Shown piece by piece: positions 6,199-13,681 of a stretch of 14,701 bases of DNA. This stretch comes from an uncultured Eubacterium sp. (GTDB lineage: Bacteria > Bacillota > Clostridia > Lachnospirales > Lachnospiraceae), in assembly GCA_934351445.1 (NCBI GenBank), contig CAKRIZ010000043.1:1-14701 (forward strand), in the 5' to 3' direction. Position numbers and translations under genes: made by a program. The notes under the pieces are model-generated. The model did not search any database, had not been told where the DNA came from, and saw only the letters and a list, made by a program, of their open reading frames with translations. The first letter of the stretch is position 1; each line of letters begins with the position of its first letter.

Positions 6199-8238
6199 AT
6201 GGAAAATGTAACATATCAGGGGAAAACATATCCGGAGCCAAATCAGGGTGCACAGGAAGCGCTGGCGGATGCCGGAATCTATACAATTCGGTATTATCCA
6301 CAGGATAAGGTGATGATGTGTTCGGATGTAACAGTGAGCAGTCTGGGATGCAAGAAGATCTATGCACCCATTCCGCAGGATGCATTGGATGAACTCATCG
6401 TTCCTGAGGATGCGGCTGCATGTGTAGAGCTATTTGAGAAGATTGATCGCGGAGAAAAGCGTGCCGTTGCAAATCTGAGAGGCAGAGCAGATGGTGCATT
6501 GATTCGTGTCTCATTGACATTGACAGCTTCAGATCCGGATGGAAAGCCTTTGAGTGCAATCGGCCTTCTGGAGAAGCTGAATGATGAGAGCGTATCAGCT
6601 GAGTTAGTGCGTGCGCTGAGTGATGACTATCACTCTATTTATTTTATTGATTATGAGAAGGATGAGGTGATACCATATCGTCTCGGTGATACGATTGAGA
6701 GAGAATATGGTTCATTTTTCAGATCCAGACCGACCTACGAGAGTGCAATCATATCCTATATCAGACAGACAGTCTTAGCGGAGGATCAGGAGGAGATGCT
6801 GGCACTGTGCGACAGAAAAAACCTCCATGATTTTTTCCGGGAGAATAAAATATTGATTCACGATTATCGTGCAGTCAGAGATGGACGTATCCAGTATTGC
6901 CGGATGAAGATTGTGAGCCTGTCCCCCATAGGGGTAATGCACCGCGCAATATATGGGTTCTCTGATATAGACAGAGAAAAAACAAAAGAACTGGAACGCT
7001 ATGCATATACAGATCCGGTAACAGGTGGGGACAATTATGTACGGTTTAAGAAATGTCTGGCAGACAAGACGGAGCCCGGTTATATATTGTCAATGGATAT
7101 TCATTCCTTTAAGGTGGTGAATTCTATCTGTGGTACGACGAAGGGCGATGAGATCCTGCGGGAAATCTGGAAATGCATCAGGCAGAATATAGGAACAGAT
7201 GATCTGGCTGCGCATATCAATGCAGACCACTTCATCATATATTATGCGTTACAGGATCGGGAGGAAGTTGCCAGACGGCTTGAAATGATATCAATCCAGT
7301 TGAGCAAGCGTTCGACGGAATTGGGTGTGCCGCAACAGGTGCCGTATTTTGGTGTCGCAGAATGGAATCCGGATAAAAAGATTGAACAGACTTATAATGA
7401 GGCAAATATTGCCCGTCATGAGGTAAAGCACCGCCAGGATATCAACCACGCATTTTTCAGCCAGCAGGATGCAAACCGGATTTTGCAGGAAAAGCAGATG
7501 GAAGATGCATTCGAGTCATCTATGCGTAACCACCAGTTTGAGATCTGGTATCAGCCCAAGTACCATCCGGGTAATAATAAACTGGTCGGTGCAGAGGCGC
7601 TGGTACGTTGGAGGAATGATAAGGGAGAACTGGTGCCGCCAGGAGTATTTATCCCATTGTTTGAGCGTAATGGAATGATACGCTATCTGGATGAGTATGT
7701 ATTCCGGAATGTATGTCTGCAGCAGAAAAAGTGGATGGATGAGAAACTCCAGTTGTTCCCGATTTCAGTCAATCTATCGCGAGCCAGTCTGTATTTCCAG
7801 AGTGTGGTAGAGCGTTATAAGAATATTACAGAGGAGATTGGAATTGATCCGAAGTATGTGCCGATCGAGATTACAGAGACGGCAGCAGTCGATAATAAAG
7901 CGATAGATCAGTTGGCAGACCGTTTCTGTACCGCAGGATTCCCATTACATATCGATGATTTTGGTGCAGGGTATTCTTCCTTTGCAGCGTTAAATACGAT
8001 GCATTTTGATACGCTGAAGATCGATAAGAGTCTGATCGATTATATTGGAAATTACGGCGGCGACCGGCTGTTGGAGCATACGATTGCACTGGCTAAGGAT
8101 CTGGGAATGCATGTCACGGCAGAAGGCGTAGAGACAGATGAACAGGTATCCTTTTTGCAAAAATTAAATTGCGACAGTATTCAGGGATTCTATTATTCCC
8201 GTCCACTGCCGCTGGAAGAATTTGAAAAGATTCGTTAA
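6199..8238 (+). CDS. c-di-GMP phosphodiesterase with degenerate GGDEF and intact EAL
   Basis: A 679-residue soluble protein. Residues about 20-125 look like a PAS-type sensor and 130-265 a second sensor-like domain, both assigned by pattern only. A GGDEF domain follows (about 268-420), starting YTDPVTGGDNYVRF. Its active-site loop reads NADHF (341-345) instead of GGDEF, so cyclase activity is probably lost. The EAL domain (about 440-679) keeps E466-A-L-V-R, the asparagine of SVNLSR, EITE, D586-D587-F-G, K607, E642 in AEGVE and QGF, the metal and catalytic set of active phosphodiesterases. Expected action is c-di-GMP to pGpG, tuned by the sensors. The start at 6199 has AAAGGTGG (6184-6191) in front; ATGs at 6169 and 6181 lack a ribosome binding site. 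Its last four bases overlap the end of convergent pflA. Confidence 0.92.
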   Translation: MENVTYQGKTYPEPNQGAQEALADAGIYTIRYYPQDKVMMCSDVTVSSLGCKKIYAPIPQDALDELIVPEDAAACVELFEKIDRGEKRAVANLRGRADGALIRVSLTLTASDPDGKPLSAIGLLEKLNDESVSAELVRALSDDYHSIYFIDYEKDEVIPYRLGDTIEREYGSFFRSRPTYESAIISYIRQTVLAEDQEEMLALCDRKNLHDFFRENKILIHDYRAVRDGRIQYCRMKIVSLSPIGVMHRAIYGFSDIDREKTKELERYAYTDPVTGGDNYVRFKKCLADKTEPGYILSMDIHSFKVVNSICGTTKGDEILREIWKCIRQNIGTDDLAAHINADHFIIYYALQDREEVARRLEMISIQLSKRSTELGVPQQVPYFGVAEWNPDKKIEQTYNEANIARHEVKHRQDINHAFFSQQDANRILQEKQMEDAFESSMRNHQFEIWYQPKYHPGNNKLVGAEALVRWRNDKGELVPPGVFIPLFERNGMIRYLDEYVFRNVCLQQKKWMDEKLQLFPISVNLSRASLYFQSVVERYKNITEEIGIDPKYVPIEITETAAVDNKAIDQLADRFCTAGFPLHIDDFGAGYSSFAALNTMHFDTLKIDKSLIDYIGNYGGDRLLEHTIALAKDLGMHVTAEGVETDEQVSFLQKLNCDSIQGFYYSRPLPLEEFEKIR

Positions 8239-9077
8239 TGTGTGTCTATATCCATTGCATGGTGGATGATTGTTTCCGCTTTTAGCGCCTCGGCTTTTGT
8301 GAGCTGGGGCGTATTTTTTAAGCGGTAATCCATGCCTAGATTATCATATTTTACTTTGCCCATCGAATGATAGGGAAGAACCTCTAATTTTTCAATATTG
8401 TGAAGTTGTCCTAAAAACTGACCCAGTGCGGTCAGTTCTTCTTTGTCAAACGTGATCCCCGGAACAACCACATGCCGTATCCATACCGGTTTGTGAATGT
8501 GATCCAGATAGCGTGCAAATGCCAGAATGTTTTGATTGCTGTGCCCTGTGAGAGCGCGGTGTGCCGAATCGAATATATGCTTGATATCGAGCATAATGAG
8601 ATCCGTCACGTTCAGCAGATGCTCAATCTGTGACATCGTCGGGCGGCTGATGGACGGTGAGACAGCAATATTTGAGGTCGTGTCAGACCCGGAATCCGAT
8701 CTGGCATCCGAAACACCGTTTGAAAGATCATCTGGAGCAGCTTCCGGGAACATAATCCCGGAAGTGTCCAGACAAGTATGAATTTGATGTTCTTTTGCCA
8801 GAGAGAACAGTTCTGTCAAAAAGTCGATCTGCAGCATAGGTTCTCCTCCGGTCGCAGTCATACCGCCGGTCTGATAAAAAGCCCGGTTCCGTTCAAAGCG
8901 GTCTATGATTTCTTCGGCAGACATCTGTTGACCATCAGCCGGGTGCCAGGTGTCAGGATTGTGGCAATACAGGCACCGCATCGGGCAGCCTTGAAAAAAT
9001 ACAACAAATCTGACCCCTGGACCGTCGACCGTGCCGAATGTTTCCAGAGAATGAATATTTCCGATATAATTTCCCAT
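8235..9077 (-). CDS. pflA: Pyruvate formate-lyase activating enzyme (radical SAM)
   Basis: A 280-residue cytoplasmic radical SAM enzyme that installs the glycyl radical on PflB. The [4Fe-4S] motif is C31-x3-C35-x2-C38 (CPMRCLYC), and GGEP at 77-80 contacts SAM. LDTSG (103-107), VTDLIMLDIK (157-166), WIRHVVVPG and EVLPYHSMGK match the family. At 280 residues it is longer than the usual ~245, because of a Ser/Asp/Ala-rich insertion at about 113-147. The start at 9077 is favoured because GGAG (9084-9087) lies 6 bp upstream; the ATG at 9089 has no ribosome binding site. It follows pflB by 54 bp in one operon. No terminator is evident before it meets the convergent EAL gene. Confidence 0.95.
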   Translation of the reverse strand: MGNYIGNIHSLETFGTVDGPGVRFVVFFQGCPMRCLYCHNPDTWHPADGQQMSAEEIIDRFERNRAFYQTGGMTATGGEPMLQIDFLTELFSLAKEHQIHTCLDTSGIMFPEAAPDDLSNGVSDARSDSGSDTTSNIAVSPSISRPTMSQIEHLLNVTDLIMLDIKHIFDSAHRALTGHSNQNILAFARYLDHIHKPVWIRHVVVPGITFDKEELTALGQFLGQLHNIEKLEVLPYHSMGKVKYDNLGMDYRLKNTPQLTKAEALKAETIIHHAMDIDTH

Positions 9078-9131
9078 GAAAAGCTCCATTTTATTCGTTT
9101 ACTGAGTTTGCAGACCGGGGAACCACAGCGG

Positions 9132-11360
9132 CTACATCCGATCGTGGAAGGTACGTGCGATGACTTCATCCTGCTGCTCTTTGGTCAGCTTAATGAAGTT
9201 TACAGCATAACCGGATACACGGATCGTGAGCTGTGGATACAGCTCCGGGTGCTGCTGTGCATCGAGCAGTGTATCGCGGTTCAATACATTGACATTCAGG
9301 TGGTGGCCACCCTGCAGCGCATATCCATCGAGCATAGCGATCAGATTCGTCTGTTGACCGTCTGCGTCTTTGCCAAGTGCATCGGGAACGATCGTGAAGG
9401 TGTTAGAGATACCATCCTGAGAATCCATAAACGGCAGCTTGGCAACAGATGCAAGTGAAGCGACTGCACCGTGTGTATCGCGTCCGTGCATCGGGTTGGC
9501 ACCAGGGGCAAATGCAACTCCCTTTTTACGTCCATCGGGTGTCGCACCGGTATTTTTACCATAGGAGACATTTGACGTGATCGTGAGGATCGAGGTCGTC
9601 TGAATACCGCCACGGTAGGTGTGGTTGCCCTTAACATAGCCGATAAATGTATGCAGTACCTCTTTTGCAATATCGTCTACACGGTCATCATCGTTTCCAT
9701 ATTTCGGGAAGTCACCTTCGATTTCGAAATCTACTGTAACACCGTTTTCATCACGGATAGGCTTTACTTTGGCATATTTGATCGCTGAGAGCGAATCGGC
9801 TACTACGGAAAATCCTGCGATACCGGTAGCAAACCACCTGCGTACATTTTTGTCATGCAGTGCCATTTCGAGCTTTTCATAGCTGTACTTGTCATGCATA
9901 TAGTGGATGATATTGAGGGCATTGACGTAGACACCCGCCAGCCATTTCATCATATCTTTGTATTTGTCCCATACCTCATCGTAATCCAGATATTCGGATG
10001 TGATCGGACGGTATTTCGGGCCGACCTGTTTGCCGCTGATCTCATCGACGCCGCCGTTGATCGCGTAGAGCAGACATTTTGCAAGGTTTGCACGCGCTCC
10101 GAAGAACTGCATCTCCTTGCCGATACGCATAGAAGATACACAGCAGGCGATACCATAGTCGTCCCCATGTACGACACGCATGATATCGTCGTTCTCGTAC
10201 TGGATCGCGGAGTGCTTGATCGATGTCTCTGCGCAGAATTTTTTGAAATTTTCAGGCAGCTTGACGGACCATAACACGGTCATATTGGGTTCCGGTGCAG
10301 CACCGATATTATTCAAGGTATTCAGATAACGGTAGGACATTTTTGTAACCATATGTCGTCCGTCTACACCGATGCCGGCGATCGATTCTGTTACCCAGGT
10401 AGGATCTCCGGCAAAGATGGAATTATACTCCGGTGTGCGGGCAAATTTGATCATACGCAGCTTCATGACAAATTGATCGATGATCTCCTGGATTTCCTTT
10501 TCGGTAAATGTGCCTTCTGCCAGATCACGCTCCGCATATATGTCGAGGAAAGTGGAAGTACGTCCCAGTGACATCGCAGCTCCGTTCTGCTCCTTGACGG
10601 CAGCCAGATATGCAAAATATACAGCTTGTGTCGCTTCGAGTACGTTATTGGCGGGTTTTGAGATATCACAGCCGTAGATTTCAGCGAGTTTTTTCAACAT
10701 CTCGAGTGCGCGGATCTGCTCAGACAGCTCTTCGCGTTCACGGATCACATCAGAATACATGATGGTTCTTGTTGTGTTTAACTGCTCTTTCTTATCTTCA
10801 ATCAGTCGGTCTACACCGTACAGTGCAGGTCTGCGGTAATCGCCGATGATACGTCCACGGCCGTAAGCATCAGGCAGACCGGTAATGATATGTGCACTGC
10901 GGCAGGCACGCATCTCCGGCGTGTATGCATCAAAAACACCGGCATTATGTGTCTTACGGTGTGTGGTGAAATATTCTACGACCTCGGGGTCTACATGATA
11001 ACCATTATCTTCACATGCCTTGATTGCCATGCGAATACCGCCGTAGGGCTGCAGGGCACGTTTGAAGGGCTTGTCTGTCTGAAAACCGACGATTTTTTCT
11101 TTTTCTTTATCGAGATATCCGGGACCGTGGGAAGTGATTGTTGAAATGATCCGGGTGTCCATATCGAGGACTCCGCCTGCCTCACGTTCCTGCTTGGAAA
11201 GCTCTAATACCTGATTCCACAGGTCTGTGGTGTCTTGCGTAGGACCTTCCAGAAAGGAATCATCACCATCGTAGGGATGATAATTTTTCTGGATAAAATC
11301 TCTGACATTTACTTCTGTCTCCCATGCTCCGCGCTGGAAGCTTCTCCATGCTGTCTGCAT
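9132..11360 (-). CDS. pflB: Pyruvate formate-lyase (formate C-acetyltransferase)
   Basis: A 742-residue cytoplasmic glycyl-radical enzyme that converts pyruvate and CoA to acetyl-CoA and formate in anaerobic fermentation. The adjacent catalytic cysteines are C406-C407 ([10 protein letters not shown]). The radical glycine is G717 in RVSGYAV, 25 residues from the C-terminus, as in E. coli PflB. Substrate-site blocks such as [12 protein letters not shown] and [10 protein letters not shown] are present, and the length is normal. AAGGAG (11367-11372) sits 6 bp before the ATG. pflA follows downstream. Expression should depend on the ZTP riboswitch in the leader, with a possible second promoter between riboswitch and gene. 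Confidence 0.98.
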   Translation of the reverse strand: MQTAWRSFQRGAWETEVNVRDFIQKNYHPYDGDDSFLEGPTQDTTDLWNQVLELSKQEREAGGVLDMDTRIISTITSHGPGYLDKEKEKIVGFQTDKPFKRALQPYGGIRMAIKACEDNGYHVDPEVVEYFTTHRKTHNAGVFDAYTPEMRACRSAHIITGLPDAYGRGRIIGDYRRPALYGVDRLIEDKKEQLNTTRTIMYSDVIREREELSEQIRALEMLKKLAEIYGCDISKPANNVLEATQAVYFAYLAAVKEQNGAAMSLGRTSTFLDIYAERDLAEGTFTEKEIQEIIDQFVMKLRMIKFARTPEYNSIFAGDPTWVTESIAGIGVDGRHMVTKMSYRYLNTLNNIGAAPEPNMTVLWSVKLPENFKKFCAETSIKHSAIQYENDDIMRVVHGDDYGIACCVSSMRIGKEMQFFGARANLAKCLLYAINGGVDEISGKQVGPKYRPITSEYLDYDEVWDKYKDMMKWLAGVYVNALNIIHYMHDKYSYEKLEMALHDKNVRRWFATGIAGFSVVADSLSAIKYAKVKPIRDENGVTVDFEIEGDFPKYGNDDDRVDDIAKEVLHTFIGYVKGNHTYRGGIQTTSILTITSNVSYGKNTGATPDGRKKGVAFAPGANPMHGRDTHGAVASLASVAKLPFMDSQDGISNTFTIVPDALGKDADGQQTNLIAMLDGYALQGGHHLNVNVLNRDTLLDAQQHPELYPQLTIRVSGYAVNFIKLTKEQQDEVIARTFHDRM

Positions 11361-11374
11361 TTTCTTCTCCTTCC

Positions 11375-11390
11375 GTCACATGCGTGTGAC
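11375..11390 (-). repeat. Small hairpin in the pflB leader
   Basis: GTCACA (11375-11380) and TGTGAC (11385-11390) form a perfect 6-bp inverted repeat with loop TGCG, ending 2-3 bp before the pflB ribosome binding site. It may affect translation or mRNA stability. It is TCACA-N4-TGTGA, the reverse arrangement of a CRP-type site, so I do not call it a CRP site. Confidence 0.45.
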
Positions 11391-11428
11391 TCCGTTTTGT
11401 ATATATTAGAGTGTGATAAATAACATGA

Positions 11429-11461
11429 AGTTAGGTTAAACTAACTGCTGCTATTTGTCAA
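11429..11461 (-). promoter_or_regulatory. Candidate second pflB promoter with palindromic operator
   Basis: On the minus strand a consensus TTGACA (11461-11456) and 17-bp spacer lead to a weak -10, TAACCT (11438-11433). The -10 lies inside the near-perfect palindrome AGTTAGGTTAAACTAACT (11429-11446; arms AGTTAG/CTAACT around TTAA). A regulator bound there would block or remodel the promoter. It lies downstream of the riboswitch terminator, so transcripts from here would not contain the aptamer. Confidence 0.45.
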
Positions 11462-11467
11462 GAGTCA

Positions 11468-11509
11468 TATGCCGGATTTCTATGCCAGAACTATGCCAGA
11501 AATGGCATA
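11468..11509 (-). promoter_or_regulatory. Array of TGGCATA boxes above the second pflB promoter
   Basis: On the plus strand TATGCCGG (11468) and TATGCCAG (11481 and 11492) are direct copies, and TGGCATA at 11503 is inverted. The last two direct copies are part of a perfect tandem 11-bp repeat, CTATGCCAGAA (11480-11501), one helical turn apart. ATGCCA-GAAA-TGGCAT (11493-11508) is also a perfect hairpin. The array starts 7 bp above the TTGACA, the normal position for activator sites. The regulator is unknown. Confidence 0.5.
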
Positions 11510-11533
11510 TTGAGGAAAATTCCTATCTAGTAC

Positions 11534-11574
11534 AAAAAAACCGGCACATCTGGACTCTTCGCCCAGACGGTCGG
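11534..11574 (-). terminator. Expression-platform terminator of the ZTP riboswitch
   Basis: On the minus strand CCGACCGTCTGG (11574-11563) pairs with CCAGATGTGCCGG (11553-11541) with one mismatch and one bulge, followed by seven T (11540-11534). The 5' arm contains the CCGTC that forms the riboswitch pseudoknot, so ligand binding and termination exclude each other. This is the design of a ligand-activated ON switch. Confidence 0.88.
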
Positions 11575-11631
11575 CATTTATTCGTTATACTTCACGTGGT
11601 AATCCCCACATCATTCCGTCAGTCATATAAC
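11561..11631 (-). promoter_or_regulatory. ZTP (pfl motif) riboswitch aptamer of pflBA
   Basis: Reading the minus strand, P1 is GTTATA (11631-11626) with TATAAC (11589-11584). The conserved TGACTGACGGAA follows the first P1 strand. P2 is GTGG/CCAC closing a short loop (11609-11596), followed by GTGAAGTATAACGA. The 3' hallmark is GCCGACCGTCTGGGC (to 11561). GACGG (11620-11616) pairs with CCGTC (11570-11566) as the pseudoknot; the usual GGCGG/CCGCC is changed on both sides, a compensatory change that supports the fold. ZTP/ZMP signals shortage of 10-formyl-tetrahydrofolate. Formate from PFL feeds that pool, which explains control of pflB. Confidence 0.93.
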
Positions 11632-11637
11632 AATTAC

Positions 11638-11666
11638 AGTGTACTACAAGAAATCAGGTTTTTCAA
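11638..11666 (-). promoter_or_regulatory. Promoter of the riboswitch-controlled pflBA transcript
   Basis: On the minus strand TTGAAA (11666-11661), a 17-bp spacer and TACACT (11643-11638). The predicted transcription start, about 7 bp later, falls at the first base of the aptamer P1 stem, so the RNA begins with the sensor. Confidence 0.7.
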
Positions 11667-11714
11667 TGGATATTTTATGGAAAAATTATTTTGTATATTT
11701 TTGTCAGATGGGGG

Positions 11715-11743
11715 TTGACTTTTACGCCCGGATAGGGTATTCT
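11715..11743 (+). promoter_or_regulatory. Promoter of tRNA-Gly
   Basis: TTGACT (11715-11720), a 17-bp spacer and TATTCT (11738-11743). It starts about 30 bp before the mature tRNA, leaving a short 5' leader containing a small hairpin GTGTC-AGGAA-GACAC (11751-11765). It is divergent from the pflBA promoter. Confidence 0.65.
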
Positions 11744-11782
11744 AATAGTCGTGTCAGGAAGACACAGAACGAATATGGATAT

Positions 11783-11855
11783 GCGATAGTGGCGTAGTTG
11801 GTAACGCGCGACCTTGCCAAGGTCGAGACCGCGGGTTCGAGCCCCGTCTATCGCT
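11783..11855 (+). tRNA. tRNA-Gly (GCC)
   Basis: A 73-nt cloverleaf. The acceptor GCGATAG pairs with CTATCGC, the anticodon loop TTGCCAA holds GCC, the T-arm is GGGTTCGAGCCCC, and the discriminator is T, as is usual for bacterial glycine tRNAs. CCA is not encoded. I found no second copy of its 3' end downstream, so there is no visible att duplication. Confidence 0.96.
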
Positions 11856-11866
11856 CTCAGAAGAAT

Positions 11867-11906
11867 CCTCGGGAACGCTTGAAAAAAGCGGGTTCGGGGG
11901 TTTTTT
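11867..11906 (+). terminator. Intrinsic terminator after tRNA-Gly
   Basis: An imperfect hairpin with CGCTT-GAAAA-AAGCG at its tip, GAA/TTC below and CCTC/GGGG at the base with a GG bulge on each side, followed by T6 (11901-11906). It separates the tRNA from the small gene at 11933. Confidence 0.75.
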
Positions 11907-11932
11907 GTTGTAATCAGCAGGAGAAAAAAGTC

Positions 11933-12169
11933 ATGTATTTTACGGATAAAAGTGAGTATAACGATATTAGGGAAAAATCATTGCTACAATGGTTGGATGA
12001 GATGGAACAGCATGAGGACGTGGCTGTGCGGGGTGGTGTGAAGCTGGCGCGGGAATATGTGCAATATCTTCAGGATGAAATCGAGCGCTTGAAGCAGGCA
12101 AACGAACTGAAATCGCAATATATGAGAAAACTGAAAAAAGATAAGATCCAAGATCAAAAAGATACCTAA
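11933..12169 (+). CDS. Small charged hypothetical protein
   Basis: A 78-residue protein that I do not recognise. It is highly charged (many Asp, Glu, Lys, Arg), with no membrane segment or signal peptide. Residues about 38-72 are predicted helical and coiled-coil-like (YLQDEIERLKQANELK), ending in a lysine-rich tail. Residues 24-45 (MEQHEDVAVRGGVKLAREYVQ) look like a short amphipathic helical pair. AGCAGGAG (11915-11922) lies 10 bp before the ATG at 11933. The frame is open farther upstream across tRNA-Gly, but that part is not coding. It sits just behind the tRNA-Gly terminator, so it needs read-through or its own weak promoter. Confidence 0.65.
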   Translation: MYFTDKSEYNDIREKSLLQWLDEMEQHEDVAVRGGVKLAREYVQYLQDEIERLKQANELKSQYMRKLKKDKIQDQKDT

Positions 12170-12233
12170 AGATCCAGAGAACAGGGGACATTCAGAGATG
12201 CAGATCTTGCGGTTTCTGATCTGAGGTTGAAGT

Positions 12234-12347
12234 ATGGATTATAAGATTGTTTTAATGAGAGATGCGGAGGAGGATTTTGATAGATTCATCGCATATCTTT
12301 TGTTTGAAAAGAATATGAAGCTATTCAGCCTGAGATGGATGTCATAA
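12234..12347 (+). pseudogene. Truncated RelE/ParE-family toxin remnant
   Basis: The first 27 codons from ATG 12234 read MDYKIVLMRDAEEDFDRF then IAYLLFEKN, which fits the N-terminal strand and helix of RelE/ParE toxins (about 100 residues when complete). The homology stops near 12314 and the frame ends in unrelated codons at 12347. The catalytic C-terminal three quarters are absent, so no active toxin is expected. The rest appears lost in a deletion that joined it to the antitoxin gene. I recognise the family by pattern only. Confidence 0.65.
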
Positions 12348-12603
12348 GAGCTATTGTGGATGCCCGTACTTCTCAGAATATGACACAGAAGGAGCTTGCA
12401 GAACGTACTGGTATTAATCAGGCAGATATCAGCAAGCTTGAGAATGGAACATGAAATCCTTCTGTTAATTTGCTTAAAAGATTGGCAGATGGTATGGGGA
12501 TGGCTCCTAAGATTGATTTTATTCCTTTCAGAGAAGATATGCTGGAACGGGATATTGAGCAGGAAAAATTGTGTTGGAAGAAATCGTATATAGATAATAT
12601 CTT

Positions 12604-12632
12604 GCCGGACTTCATTTTCGATGGGGTCCGGC
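12604..12632 (+). terminator. Possible terminator of the former toxin-antitoxin operon
   Basis: GCCGGAC (12604-12610) and GTCCGGC (12626-12632) form a perfect 7-bp stem with a 15-nt loop, followed by only TTT. Its position after the antitoxin remnant suggests the old operon end. The short T-run makes it weak. Confidence 0.4.
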
Positions 12633-12698
12633 TTTCTATATCCAGAAGCAGTACTTCCTGTGTCGGCAAAAAGTGCAACGATTCAGCCTTGGATGCTA

Positions 12699-12728
12699 TT
12701 GATATTTTTGCCGATGACGTGGTATACT
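12699..12728 (+). promoter_or_regulatory. Promoter of the HTH-Fic gene
   Basis: TTGATA (12699-12704), an 18-bp spacer and TATACT (12723-12728). An overlapping choice is TTGCCG (12708-12713) with TATAAT (12730-12735) at 16 bp. Either places the start of transcription about 40-45 bp before the start codon. Confidence 0.6.
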
Positions 12729-12781
12729 ATATAATAAATTAACGTAGTTTTTTGGATAGATTTTATAGCGGAGGATCATAG

Positions 12782-13672
12782 ATGCGATATCTTTCAGTTA
12801 CTGAAATAGCGAAAAAGTGGGATGTATCCGAGCGCAGTGTTAGAAATTACTGCGCCCAGGGGCGTGTGAACGGTGCGTTTCTTACCGGCAAGACATGGAA
12901 CATTCCGGAAAACGCAGAAAAACCGGAGCGTACCAACAAAAGAAAAGAAGGACCGATTACTCTGTTGGATATTCTGAAAGAGCAGAAGGCAAGTAAATAT
13001 TCCGGTGGGATCTACCATAAAACACAGATTGATTTGACATATAATTCCAACCATATGGAAGGAAGCCGCCTGACGCACGATCAAACCAGATATATCTTTG
13101 AAACCAACACCATCGGTGTAGAAAAAGAAGTGCTGAATGTGGATGACGTGATCGAAACAGCAAATCATTTCCGCTGCATTGACCTGATCATTGATCATGC
13201 AAAAGCAGCTCTGACAGAGAAGTTCATCAAAGAACTTCACTTGGTTTTGAAGAACGGCACCAGTGCTTTCAGAAAAGATTGGTTTGCTGTTGGTGATTAT
13301 AAGAAACTTCCGAATGAAGTCGGTGGCAGGGATACAGCCCTTCCGGAAGAAGTTGCAGATAAAATGAAGACTTTGCTGATAGAATATAACGACAAGGAAG
13401 AAAAGACTTTTGAGGATATTCTGGATTTCCATGTGAAGTTTGAGCGGATTCATCCGTTCCAGGACGGCAACGGTCGTGTGGGCAGATTGATCATGTTTAA
13501 GGAGTGCCTGAAATACAATATCGTTCCGTTTATCATTGAGGACGATCTGAAGATGTTCTATTACCGTGGACTAAAGGAATGGGACAACGAAAAAGGCTAT
13601 CTGACAGATACCTGCCTGACTGCACAGGACAAGTATAAAGCGTATTTGGATTATTTTAGGATTGGGTATTAA
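12782..13672 (+). CDS. Fic-domain protein with N-terminal helix-turn-helix
   Basis: A 296-residue cytoplasmic protein. Residues 1-47 form a MerR/excisionase-like helix-turn-helix (SVTEIAKKWDVSERSVRNYC, then a wing ending TWNIP). A hinge rich in Lys/Glu follows. The Fic core holds the catalytic motif H224-P-F-Q-D-G-N-G-R-V-G-R (224-235), all residues intact. S89-N-H-M-E93-G94 matches the inhibitory [S/T]xxxE[G/N] motif and lies N-terminal to the core, as in class II Fic proteins, so the enzyme is probably self-inhibited. Fic enzymes usually transfer AMP from ATP to a protein hydroxyl; the target is unknown. GGAGG (12770-12774) is 7 bp before the ATG. It has its own promoter and no antitoxin-like partner beside it. 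Confidence 0.92.
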   Translation: MRYLSVTEIAKKWDVSERSVRNYCAQGRVNGAFLTGKTWNIPENAEKPERTNKRKEGPITLLDILKEQKASKYSGGIYHKTQIDLTYNSNHMEGSRLTHDQTRYIFETNTIGVEKEVLNVDDVIETANHFRCIDLIIDHAKAALTEKFIKELHLVLKNGTSAFRKDWFAVGDYKKLPNEVGGRDTALPEEVADKMKTLLIEYNDKEEKTFEDILDFHVKFERIHPFQDGNGRVGRLIMFKECLKYNIVPFIIEDDLKMFYYRGLKEWDNEKGYLTDTCLTAQDKYKAYLDYFRIGY

Positions 13673-13681
13673 GGTAGCTGA

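Larger units (their letters stand above)
12311..12742 (+). pseudogene. XRE-family antitoxin remnant with an in-frame stop
   Basis: From 12311 the frame reads EYEAIQPEMDVIRAIVDA, then a helix-turn-helix (TQKELAERTGINQADISKLE, about 12383-12442), then NGT, a TGA stop at 12452-12454, then NPSVNLLKRLADGMGM and KIDFIPF. Homologous proteins have a sense codon at the TGA; a single A-to-T change from AGA would create it. The N-terminal ~20 residues before EYEAI are missing. After KIDFIPF the frame stays open to 12742 but is unlike the family. It lies in a different frame from the toxin stub, so the two were separate genes before the deletion. Together they are a dead RelE-XRE module. Confidence 0.7.

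Noticed and set aside
8778..9458. 226-residue plus-strand frame across pflA and pflB
   Set aside because: It is antisense to two well-identified genes and their gap; its protein-like look comes from the complementary codons.
11375..11390. CRP/FNR-type operator in the pflB leader
   Set aside because: The half-sites are in the reverse order and spacing for CRP, and they do not match FNR; kept only as a small hairpin.
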